DNA from: Namhaeicola litoreus | Lineage (GTDB): Bacteria; Bacteroidota; Bacteroidia; Flavobacteriales; Flavobacteriaceae | Direction: 5' to 3' | Assembly (NCBI RefSeq): GCF_042679565.1 | Contig: NZ_JBHTMY010000003.1 | Coordinates: 496,001-560,000, forward strand | Length of the DNA stretch: 64,000 nt | In this document: piece after piece, positions 50,578 to 58,202 of the stretch | How positions within the stretch are numbered: the stretch's first letter is position 1 | Layout: each line of letters opens with the position of its first letter | Position numbers and translations under genes: made by a program | Notes under the pieces: model-generated | The model's database searches: none | The model's input: only the letters and a program-made list of their open reading frames with translations | What the model was told of the DNA's origin: nothing

Positions 50578-52203
50578 ATGTTATCAGTATCAAACTTATC
50601 TGTACAATTCGGGAAGAGAATACTTTTTGATGAAGTAAACACAAAATTTACGAAAGGGAATTGTTATGGAATCATTGGCGCAAATGGAGCCGGTAAATCT
50701 ACTTTTCTAAAAATAATTTCCGGTAAGATGGATCCAACTTCAGGTCATGTTTCTCTCGAAAAGGGAAAAAGAATGTCGGTCTTAACCCAGGATCACTATG
50801 CCTATGATGAGTACACTGTTCTGGAAACAGTTTTAATGGGAAATGCTCCTTTGTATAAGCTTAAAAATGAATTAGATGCCATTTACGCAAGACCTGATTT
50901 TAGCGAAGCTGATGGAGTTGAAGCTGGTGAATTGGGTGTGGTATTTGAGGAAATGGGAGGATGGACAGCAGAGAGTGAGGCAGCGAGTCTGCTTTCTTCA
51001 CTAGGTATAGAAGATGATCAACATTATACCATGATGAAGGATTTAGATGGGAAGGCTAAAGTAAGAGTTTTATTAGCTCAGGCACTTTTTGGTAGTCCGG
51101 ATGTATTGATTATGGATGAGCCCACAAACGATCTAGATTTTGAAACCATTGGCTGGTTGGAGAATTTCTTGGCAAATTATGAGAATACAGTAATTGTTGT
51201 TTCTCACGATAGACACTTTTTAGACGCAGTTTGTACACATATTTCGGATATTGATTTTGGCAAGATCAATCAGTATTCAGGAAATTATTCATTTTGGTAT
51301 GAATCTAGTCAATTGGCAGCCAGACAGAAGGCTCAGCAAAATAAAAAGGCCGAAGAGAAGAAAAAAGAATTGGAAGAGTTTATCCGTCGTTTTTCTGCCA
51401 ACGTAGCCAAGTCAAAGCAGGCGACAAGTAGAAAGAAGATGATTGAGAAATTAAATATTTCTGACATTAAGCCTTCGAGCAGAAGGTATCCTGCCATTAT
51501 TTTTGATCAAGAAAGAGAAGCCGGAGATCAAATTTTGCATGTTGAAAACTTAGCTAAAACCTCTGAGGATGGTGAATTACTTTTTAGTGATGTAAATATA
51601 AATCTTGCAAAAGGGGATAAGGTTGTTTTATTATCGAAAGATTCACGCGCAGTTACAGCATTTTATCAGATCATTGCAGATCAAGAAAAAGCAGATAAAG
51701 GAAAGTTTAACTGGGGAGTAACAACTTCATATGCTTATTTACCTTTAGATAATTCGGGATTTTTTGAGAATGATTTAAGTTTGGTAGATTGGTTAAGGCA
51801 ATATGCGAAGACAGACGAAGAAAGAGAAGAGGTTTTTTTGCGAGGCTTTTTAGGAAAGATGCTTTTTAGTGGTGATGAAGCGCTAAAGAAAAGTAATGTG
51901 CTTTCTGGAGGTGAAAAAGTGCGTTGCATGCTTTCCAGAATGATGATGACCAGGGCTAATGTTTTGTTGATAGATGAACCAACGAATCACCTTGATCTAG
52001 AGTCAATTCAGGCATTTAATAACTCATTAACAAAATTCAAAGGAACTGTTATGTTTTCTACACATGACCATGAATTTGCAGAAACGGTAGCGAATAGAGT
52101 AATTGAATTGACACCGAAAGGAGTAATTGACCGTTATATGACTTTTGACGAGTATTTGGATGATCCAAAAATTAAAGAACTGCGTAAAGAGATGTACTCC
52201 TAA
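50578..52203 (+). CDS. ABC-F ATPase (YbiT-like)
   Basis: A 541-aa soluble twin-ATPase protein of the translation-linked ABC-F family. The first domain has Walker A GANGAGKSTF and Walker B LIMDEPTNDLD, but a degenerate signature (DLDGKAKVRVLLAQ). The linker is helical and basic (SANVAKSKQATSRKKMIEKL). The second domain has an intact signature (LSGGEKVRCML) and Walker B (LLIDEPTNHLD), but its Walker A is replaced by LLSKDSRAVTAFYQ. So only one composite ATP site, Walker A1 with signature 2, looks complete. It probably acts on ribosomes; resistance is not indicated. Confidence 0.92.
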   Translation: MLSVSNLSVQFGKRILFDEVNTKFTKGNCYGIIGANGAGKSTFLKIISGKMDPTSGHVSLEKGKRMSVLTQDHYAYDEYTVLETVLMGNAPLYKLKNELDAIYARPDFSEADGVEAGELGVVFEEMGGWTAESEAASLLSSLGIEDDQHYTMMKDLDGKAKVRVLLAQALFGSPDVLIMDEPTNDLDFETIGWLENFLANYENTVIVVSHDRHFLDAVCTHISDIDFGKINQYSGNYSFWYESSQLAARQKAQQNKKAEEKKKELEEFIRRFSANVAKSKQATSRKKMIEKLNISDIKPSSRRYPAIIFDQEREAGDQILHVENLAKTSEDGELLFSDVNINLAKGDKVVLLSKDSRAVTAFYQIIADQEKADKGKFNWGVTTSYAYLPLDNSGFFENDLSLVDWLRQYAKTDEEREEVFLRGFLGKMLFSGDEALKKSNVLSGGEKVRCMLSRMMMTRANVLLIDEPTNHLDLESIQAFNNSLTKFKGTVMFSTHDHEFAETVANRVIELTPKGVIDRYMTFDEYLDDPKIKELRKEMYS

Positions 52204-52210
52204 GAACAAT

Positions 52211-52242
52211 AAAAAAACTCGATTGAAGAATCGAGTTTTTTT
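52211..52242 (+). terminator. terminator of the ABC-F gene
   Basis: AAAAAAACTCGATT (52211-52224) pairs with AATCGAGTTTTTTT (52229-52242) over a GAAG loop. Confidence 0.93.
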
Positions 52243-52337
52243 ATTAATCCAAAAAATCTATTTAAAAATTAAACAAGGGGGAAAAGTAGTTTAATTCAAA
52301 AAACAAACTTACTACACATTCCGATTAAATAAAATAC

Positions 52338-53117
52338 TCAAATTGAGTGTTTTTCGTTTAATTCATGACTTTTTAAATGCTGAATCAATTCGTCAGTAGA
52401 TCTAAATCCAAGTTTTTTTAAGATGTTCCGCCTATGACCATCTACGGTATGATTACTCAAAAATATTTCTTTGGCAATCTCTTTACTCTTTTTTCCATCT
52501 GCTAATAATTTGACAATTTCAACTTGCCTTTGACTTAACTTGGAGAAAAGTGACTCATGAAAATAATTTTTGTAAAATAAGGTTTTGTACCTATTGTTCT
52601 CATCCAGAATTTTTACTCCACAACTTGAAGATTGCCCTTCTGTTTCTACAATGGTGTAATGTGCCAATCCTAAAATGGGTTTCCCTTTTTCATCGAAATG
52701 TGTAGGTGTAAGCGAAGCCACAATCTGAACATAAGATCCTTGGGCTGTTTTTACCCTGAAATTATAAGAATAGACTAATTTTTTTCTGTCAGCAAGATTT
52801 ACCTTAGATAAAGTAAAGTCCATCATATCTTGAGAACTTTTTAACCAATTCTCGCAATCTTCAGGATGCAAGCACGAAATCCAAAATTTGGCGCCATATT
52901 TAAGCATTTCTTCTCTGTTGTACCCTAATGAATATTCAAAGTTTTTACTTACAAATTCATATGACGAACTCGCTGTATTGATAAAAATGAAGAAAGATTG
53001 GGAAGGGGGCAGGTATGAGTCGATTTCTTCCAATTTTGCCAAATGGTCTTTTATTGAGGCACTAGAAAAAGTAGTCTCAGAGTCAAATATTGATTTATAT
53101 TTTTCAAAAAAATCCAT
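52338..53117 (-). CDS. PAS-LuxR transcriptional regulator
   Basis: A 259-aa regulator. Residues about 40-165 form a PAS fold (FFIFINTASSSYEFVSKNFEYSLGYNREEML, then SYVQIVASLTPTHFDEKGKPILGLAHYTIVE). The C-terminal 65 residues are a LuxR-type HTH with LSQRQVEIVKLLADGKKSKEIAKEIFLSNHTVDGHRRNILKKLG (cited as LSQRQVEIV, SKEIA, NHTVDGHRRNI). The ATG at 53117 is used rather than TTG at 53123. The signal is unknown. It has no phospho-receiver domain. It follows FTCD on the same strand. Confidence 0.9.
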   Translation of the reverse strand: MDFFEKYKSIFDSETTFSSASIKDHLAKLEEIDSYLPPSQSFFIFINTASSSYEFVSKNFEYSLGYNREEMLKYGAKFWISCLHPEDCENWLKSSQDMMDFTLSKVNLADRKKLVYSYNFRVKTAQGSYVQIVASLTPTHFDEKGKPILGLAHYTIVETEGQSSSCGVKILDENNRYKTLFYKNYFHESLFSKLSQRQVEIVKLLADGKKSKEIAKEIFLSNHTVDGHRRNILKKLGFRSTDELIQHLKSHELNEKHSI

Positions 53118-53222
53118 TAGCAATAAGCAGGACGCATTATTTCAGGGCTATTTACATTCAATCATTTATAAAAATACATATTAAACAAATAACTTGCATT
53201 GTTGAACGCCATATCATCATAG

Positions 53223-54917
53223 TTAAATCATTTCATTTACTATTTCCATTATTTCATTCTCAATCTGATTGGCTTTGGCGAAAATGTTTCCAGCCTTTTC
53301 AATAACCTCTTTAACAAAATCTTTATCATTTAAATCTTTCGCATTGATTCTCACGTTTAGGAAAGCTCCCGCTATTGCTGTTTTTGCGCATAAGGCACCA
53401 ACGGCAGCATCCGACAAAGAGTTTGGATTTCCAATCTCTACCATTTTTTTCATGACCGATAGCGATTCAAACGCAGTTTTCATTACCTTAAAAGGGATAT
53501 CAATTGCATATTTTGTAGCATTTTCTATGGCGATTTTTCTTTCTTCTTTCTCTTGTTCATTACTATTTGGGAGTCTTATTGCCTCTATTATTTTGTTAAA
53601 AGCATTTGTATCTTCATCCACTAAAAAGAGTAAATCTTCCTTATATTTTTGCCCTTTTTCTGCCCATTCTGAAAATTCCATCCATCTATCATCCCAACCT
53701 GGTTTATGGGCAGATAAATTAGCCACCATCGTGCCTAAAGAAACCCCTAGTGCTCCCACATAAGCTGAAATTGAACCACCACCAGGGGCTACAGATTCAC
53801 TGGCAGTTTCTTCGGCAAATTCTCTGACACTTAAATCGATTAATTTTTTTTCAGATTCATCTTTTAAAAGGTACTCTATTATTTTTTCCTCGGGATGAAA
53901 AGGCTTTAAATCATCCAATCCTAGAGACTTAACGGCGATCTTAATTTTTTCTTTTTCAGAAATACCCAAAGATCTGTTTTGTTTAGTTAAAAAATAATCG
54001 GCAGCATCTAGCATAGCTTTGAGCGGGATCAAACCTACCAGTTCGGAGCCGGTTACTCTTAAACCTCTTTCTGCAGCAGATATACAGGTTTCATCAAATG
54101 CAATATGTACAGGTGTAATATTGATGTTGGTTAGGTTATATGAAATTTGCGCAATTCCATATTCTTCAATGAACCAACCAATACCTTTTACTGCTTTTAG
54201 TTTCCCCGGAATTCGCTCTGGTTCACCGTTTTTATCAAAAATTGTTTTTCCTGTCACAGGATCCCCAATTTTTTTGATTCTTCCGGCTTCACGGATATCA
54301 AATGCGATGGCATTTGCTCTTCTGGTTGAGGTTGAATTGAGGTTCACATTGTAGGCCACCAAGAAATCTCTGGCTGAAATGGCAATTGCCCCCGTTTTTT
54401 TTACGGAATCATTAAATGCTGCTGGTCCAAAATCAGGTTTCCAAAGCTTATCAACCAGCTTTTCTTTAAGGCCTTCATATTCTCCTGCTCTACAACTTGC
54501 CAGATTTTTTCTTTTGGCCGAAGTGGCTGCATTTTCATAAAAATAGCCTGGAATTCCTAATTTATTCCCCACCATTTTTCCTAGTTGATGGGCATATTGA
54601 GCCGTTTCTTCCATAGAAATACCAGAAATAGGGATCAAAGGACAAACATCCGTAGCACCAAATCTAGGATGCTCTCCTTTATGTTTAGACATATCAATAA
54701 GTTCTGCTGCCTTTTTGATCAATAAAAATGCTGCTTCTACAACTTTTTCAGGTTCACCTACAAAAGTGATGACCGTTCTATTCGTTGCTTTACCGGGATC
54801 AATTTCTAATAATCTAACACCTTCAACAGTTTCTACTACATTGGCTATTGTATTTATTTTATGTAGGTCACGACCCTCGCTTATGTTTGGCACGCACTCT
54901 ATTAGTCTTTTTTCCAT
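53223..54917 (-). CDS. ftcD: bifunctional formiminoglutamate transferase / cyclodeaminase (FTCD)
   Basis: A 564-aa enzyme of the folate-dependent histidine-degradation route. The N-terminal formiminotransferase (about 1-325) begins with IECVPNISEGRD and has the folate/substrate loop HPRFGATDVCPLIPI and GYFYENAAT. The C-terminal cyclodeaminase (about 350-564) shows FAEETASESVAPGGGSISAYVGALGVSLGTMVANLS and the helix FVKEVIEKAGNIF. It transfers formimino from formiminoglutamate to THF and then releases ammonia. No hutH, hutU or hutI genes are in the window. It has its own -7 box upstream. Confidence 0.94.
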   Translation of the reverse strand: MEKRLIECVPNISEGRDLHKINTIANVVETVEGVRLLEIDPGKATNRTVITFVGEPEKVVEAAFLLIKKAAELIDMSKHKGEHPRFGATDVCPLIPISGISMEETAQYAHQLGKMVGNKLGIPGYFYENAATSAKRKNLASCRAGEYEGLKEKLVDKLWKPDFGPAAFNDSVKKTGAIAISARDFLVAYNVNLNSTSTRRANAIAFDIREAGRIKKIGDPVTGKTIFDKNGEPERIPGKLKAVKGIGWFIEEYGIAQISYNLTNINITPVHIAFDETCISAAERGLRVTGSELVGLIPLKAMLDAADYFLTKQNRSLGISEKEKIKIAVKSLGLDDLKPFHPEEKIIEYLLKDESEKKLIDLSVREFAEETASESVAPGGGSISAYVGALGVSLGTMVANLSAHKPGWDDRWMEFSEWAEKGQKYKEDLLFLVDEDTNAFNKIIEAIRLPNSNEQEKEERKIAIENATKYAIDIPFKVMKTAFESLSVMKKMVEIGNPNSLSDAAVGALCAKTAIAGAFLNVRINAKDLNDKDFVKEVIEKAGNIFAKANQIENEIMEIVNEMI

Positions 54918-54934
54918 GATATTTAATTGATAAT

Positions 54935-54942
54935 CAAAGTTA
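54935..54942 (-). promoter_or_regulatory. -7 box of ftcD
   Basis: TAACTTTG on the minus strand is a perfect TAnnTTTG match 17 bp before the ATG. It suggests ftcD is transcribed separately from the TonB receptor gene upstream. Confidence 0.5.
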
Positions 54943-54990
54943 GTAAATGCAAATTATCAACTTCTACTTAATTTAATTTTTCTATCCAAT

Positions 54991-57279
54991 TTAAATCGTA
55001 AAATTAAGTCCTAGAACAAAATTTCTTCCCGGGTTAGGAATCTCATCAATTTTTAATGCTGATAAATGTGAAATATATTCTTTATCGAGTAAATTATTGA
55101 TGCTAAAATTGATTTGAATTTCAACTTTATTGAAATTGATATTTCCACCAGACCTGAAATTCAGCAAATTATATCCCTCAGTATTCGCTTCAAAATCATT
55201 CGTTTTATTCTGATCAAAGAATGAATCAAGATTCATGGCCAAATAAATATCATCGAAGATTTTATTTCCTGCAAACTCTCCTCTTACTGTATTAGACCAT
55301 TTATTGGCAGGGATCAATGGTAAATAATCTCCATTTTTTTGTTTTCCAATAACCATTTCAAAGTTACTTTCTAAATGCAGCCAATCGAGTGGGTGTGGGT
55401 GTAGATGAATTCCAAATTCACCACCATAAAGCTCAGCATCATTTTGAATATATTCGTAAACGGCATAATCATCCTCAAATTCGCCTGTTGGTGAAGCATA
55501 AATATAATTATTTAGGCTATTGTAAAATCCATTTGCAAAAATTTCAAAATGCTCATTACCATATTCTAATGAAAGATCTGTTTGAAAATTTCTTTCGCTC
55601 TCCAAATTTGGATTACCAATTTCAAATCTGTTCGTACCATGGTGCACGCCATATGACGTTAATTCAGCTAAATTAGGAGCTCTAAATCCACTTGCCAAAT
55701 TCAATCGAGTAACTATTTTATCAAAGATTTTGGTTTTATAGCCCAAAGAAAAAGTGAAATTTCCATATGTTTTATCTATTGCATCAACTATTTCAATTTC
55801 ATCGCCTTCGTGTGATTCATCTTCGTCGTGTTCGTGATGGTGGATTTCATAACTGTCTGTACTCAAGTTCCTATGGTCATACCTAAGACCGGCTTGAACC
55901 AAACTCTTATCATTCATATTGTAAATTGAAGTTGCCAGAAAACCGATATCGTTTGTCGTAGCATCTGGTATTAAAATTTCTTCTCCGAAGTTTTTATTTG
56001 ATTGGAACATACCTTGTACACCCATAATGGTTTCAAACTTTTTGAAATTTGGGAAATAGTATTTCGCATCATAGGTAAACGTTTGTAATTTCATATCCAA
56101 TGCAGCTTCCATATGTTCTTCCTCTTCATGAGGCTCAAAGCCATGATCTTCCTCTTCATGTTCTTCGAATTCCTTTCGATTATTGATAACATATCCTAGG
56201 TTTAAATCTATTTTAGCCTTGTTTAAGAAGAAATGGTTGTGAAGGCTAATGATATGATTTTGAATATCTTGATAGGGTAATTCTAAAGTTTTAGAAGTGG
56301 ATTGATCATTGATTCCTTCCGTGATACCAATCTCAGCATCATTATAATTATATCTGATTTCCGATACATAATTATTCAAATTCAATCCTAAACCGAGTTT
56401 AAGATCCTTTTCATTAAATCTTGTGTTAGTTATCCGATCACCATTCGGAATTTCATAATCAGAATGAGTGTTATATGTGCCTCGAACCAAAAATTTAAAA
56501 ATATCTTTTGAAGTTTTTACACCTACCGAGGTTGCACTTCCCAATGTATTTGAGAAAAAATCTTGACTGATATTTATTTTCGTGTCGTTTTGATAAGCAA
56601 ATTTTTCTGGGTTAAAATACAGTACACCACCCAGAGCATCAGAACCATATAAGAGTGAAGCCGGACCTTTTATGATTTCAACGCTTTCGATTCCAGATTC
56701 GTTTAATCCCAGGCCGTGTTCATCTCCAAACTGTTGATTTTCAAGCCTAACACCCTGTGTGTAAACTAAAACTCGGTTACCTGTTAGTCCTCGAATTACA
56801 GGTTTACCAATTCCTGTTCCTGTAGAAAACTGCTCTACTCCTGGAATACTTGTCAAGCTTTCTATGAGGGTGGGAGCGCCATTTTTTTGGAGAGATTGAA
56901 TCGACTTTGACTCAATTTTCATCACATTTTCGCTTTGAAGTCGATGGAACGGTGTAGATAAAATGACTTCGTCCATATGGAAAATTGTAGGTAGTAATTT
57001 AATATTTATTTCTAAGTCATTTTCGGTAGCTTGAATATTAATATTTTTAGTATCGTAACCTAAATAATTTACAGTTAGTTTGTGGTTTCCTTTAGGAATA
57101 TTTTTAAGCACAAAAGAACCATCTTCTTCGGTTGTTGTTCCTATATGCAATAATTCGATATATACCTCTGCATTCTCAATAGGTTCTTGATTTTCGTTTA
57201 AAACGATTCCTTTTAATGAGTTCTGGCCTTGAATAGTTAAGCCAAACACAAAAAAAATAAAAATTAATTTGATTTTCAT
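54991..57279 (-). CDS. TonB-dependent receptor with His/Glu-rich loops (metal-receptor-like)
   Basis: A 762-aa receptor. After a signal peptide (IFIFFVFGLTIQGQ) comes a CarboxypepD_reg domain (LKGIVLNENQEPIENAEVYIE, TTEEDGSFVLKNIPKG), then the plug (DEVILSTPFHRLQ, LIESLTSIPGVEQF, GKPVIRGLTGNRVLVYTQGVR, IKGPASLLYGSDALGG) and a barrel ending in NFVLGLNFTI. Two extracellular-type loops are unusual: EEHEEEDHGFEPHEEEEHME and HHHEHDEDESHEGDE. Such loops resemble those of ZnuD-type zinc receptors. It is the last gene of the efflux cluster, so it may move or sense a transition metal. Confidence 0.88.
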   Translation of the reverse strand: MKIKLIFIFFVFGLTIQGQNSLKGIVLNENQEPIENAEVYIELLHIGTTTEEDGSFVLKNIPKGNHKLTVNYLGYDTKNINIQATENDLEINIKLLPTIFHMDEVILSTPFHRLQSENVMKIESKSIQSLQKNGAPTLIESLTSIPGVEQFSTGTGIGKPVIRGLTGNRVLVYTQGVRLENQQFGDEHGLGLNESGIESVEIIKGPASLLYGSDALGGVLYFNPEKFAYQNDTKINISQDFFSNTLGSATSVGVKTSKDIFKFLVRGTYNTHSDYEIPNGDRITNTRFNEKDLKLGLGLNLNNYVSEIRYNYNDAEIGITEGINDQSTSKTLELPYQDIQNHIISLHNHFFLNKAKIDLNLGYVINNRKEFEEHEEEDHGFEPHEEEEHMEAALDMKLQTFTYDAKYYFPNFKKFETIMGVQGMFQSNKNFGEEILIPDATTNDIGFLATSIYNMNDKSLVQAGLRYDHRNLSTDSYEIHHHEHDEDESHEGDEIEIVDAIDKTYGNFTFSLGYKTKIFDKIVTRLNLASGFRAPNLAELTSYGVHHGTNRFEIGNPNLESERNFQTDLSLEYGNEHFEIFANGFYNSLNNYIYASPTGEFEDDYAVYEYIQNDAELYGGEFGIHLHPHPLDWLHLESNFEMVIGKQKNGDYLPLIPANKWSNTVRGEFAGNKIFDDIYLAMNLDSFFDQNKTNDFEANTEGYNLLNFRSGGNINFNKVEIQINFSINNLLDKEYISHLSALKIDEIPNPGRNFVLGLNFTI

Positions 57280-57322
57280 ATTTATATAAATTCATGTTAT
57301 TTAAAAGAGTAATGTGGTCTTA

Positions 57323-57688
57323 TTAAAAAACATGAATAGGAGGTCCTCTAAGCGTATTGATATCACAGCTTTGAAAATCTTCTTTCTGAGGTACTAGAAA
57401 ATATGATGTTCTGAAGTAAGAATTTATAAGTTCAAAGTTCTCATAACTTTCAAAACCTTGAATTACATTTTGAATGTGATGGAAATTCGAACAATTGTCT
57501 TTTGATTTATGCAGATGTAATTCATCCTTGGCGAAGCAATAATTGTGCTCATGATTTTGAAAAGCGTGAAAAACTCCACCCAGCATGGGAGATAATAGTC
57601 CTGCAATAAACAGAATTACAATAAGAATTTTGCTCTGCTTCAACACATGGCAAAAATAAGAAAAGTGAGGGTGATATCTCACCCTCAT
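57323..57688 (-). CDS. His-containing small exported protein
   Basis: A protein of up to 121 aa with a signal-like hydrophobic stretch (ILIVILFIAGLLSPMLGGVF). After it, His and Cys are frequent: HAFQNHEHNYCFAKDELHLHKSKDNCSNFHH. The coordinates give the longest ATG frame. The first 14 codons, however, overlap a hairpin and a -7 box, so the true start may be GTG at 57646 (VLKQSKIL). It lies 43 bp upstream of the TonB receptor gene. A role in metal handling is plausible but not shown; I do not recognise the family. Confidence 0.65.
   Translation of the reverse strand: MRVRYHPHFSYFCHVLKQSKILIVILFIAGLLSPMLGGVFHAFQNHEHNYCFAKDELHLHKSKDNCSNFHHIQNVIQGFESYENFELINSYFRTSYFLVPQKEDFQSCDINTLRGPPIHVF
57651..57658 (-). 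promoter_or_regulatory. -7 box inside the 5' part of the His-containing gene
   Basis: TATTTTTG on the minus strand is a perfect TAnnTTTG match. It ends 4 bp before an in-frame GTG at 57646, so a separate, nearly leaderless transcript could begin here for the His-containing protein and the TonB receptor. Confidence 0.4.
57667..57686 (-). terminator. hairpin after the DUF2892 gene
   Basis: GAGGGTGA/TCACCCTC is a perfect 8-bp stem with a 4-nt loop. On the minus strand ACTTTTCTTATTTTT follows. It is 21 bp past the DUF2892 stop codon and covers the upstream ATG of the next frame. Confidence 0.6.
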
Positions 57689-57707
57689 TGAAAAAAACTA
57701 GGATTAT

Positions 57708-57887
57708 TTAAGAAACCCCTAATTTTTTGAGTATTTTTTCCATCAAACACCAGTTAGTAAAACTATATTGAAACAAGTTTATACCTACGAATAATGTAAA
57801 CCAAATCCAATTTATATTTACAAAATAGGCCAGTAAAACACTGATGATAATAAACATTCCTGCAATTGCTCTAATATATTTTTCCAT
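57708..57887 (-). CDS. DUF2892 (YgaP-like) membrane protein, 59 aa
   Basis: The frame MEKYIRAIAGMFIIISVLLAYF...NWCLMEKILKKLGVS has the DUF2892 pattern: an N-terminal amphipathic start, two TM helices separated by NINWIWFTLFVG, and FTNWCLMEKILKKLG at the end, with the conserved Cys. It matches the YgaP transmembrane domain, here without a rhodanese part. It starts 2 bp after the P-II-like gene ends, so it belongs to the efflux operon. It may bind or sense a thiol or metal in the membrane; no function is proved. Confidence 0.82.
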   Translation of the reverse strand: MEKYIRAIAGMFIIISVLLAYFVNINWIWFTLFVGINLFQYSFTNWCLMEKILKKLGVS

Positions 57888-57889
57888 AA

Positions 57890-58198
57890 TTAAATAAATT
57901 TTTCGACACTTAATACCGCTAACCTTATAGGGTTGCTGCTTTCGATGTTTTGATTAAATTTTTCCAATTCATTAATCAGGTGATCAATTTTTTCTTCCTC
58001 TACAAATGAGAAGACCATAATAGATCTCACATTCTGGCTTGCTCCGGAAAACCATTTAGATTCTAAACTATCTTCCGGATTATTTTTGAATCCGTCTATG
58101 TTAAATACACTCCAAACGGGAATGGAGGCTTTTCTAAAAAGTTCAACAGTTTTTTTTTCGAACTCTTTTACGGCGGTTAATGCGATGAGTTTGACCAT
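57890..58198 (-). CDS. P-II-like small protein next to RND efflux pump
   Basis: A 102-aa protein whose layout matches P-II-fold proteins: strand VKLIALTAVKEF, helix EKKTVELFRKASIP, strand VWSVFNIDGFKN, a long loop, strand NVRSIMVFSFVEEEKIDHLINELEKF, and the final strand RLAVLSVEKFI. It has no YRG T-loop and no TGExGDGKIF motif, so it is not a nitrogen P-II. It starts 4 bp after the RND gene. P-II-like proteins next to heavy-metal RND pumps are known, but ligand and role are unclear here. Confidence 0.65.
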   Translation of the reverse strand: MVKLIALTAVKEFEKKTVELFRKASIPVWSVFNIDGFKNNPEDSLESKWFSGASQNVRSIMVFSFVEEEKIDHLINELEKFNQNIESSNPIRLAVLSVEKFI

Positions 58199-58202
58199 GA
58201 TT

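Noticed and set aside
50578..52203. Antibiotic-resistance ABC-F protein
   Set aside because: It follows the YbiT-like housekeeping pattern (linker, length, flanks) and has no long interdomain antibiotic-resistance loop or resistance neighbours.
53269..53763. 164-codon plus-strand frame opposite ftcD
   Set aside because: Antisense of the strongly supported cyclodeaminase domain, with no independent protein features.
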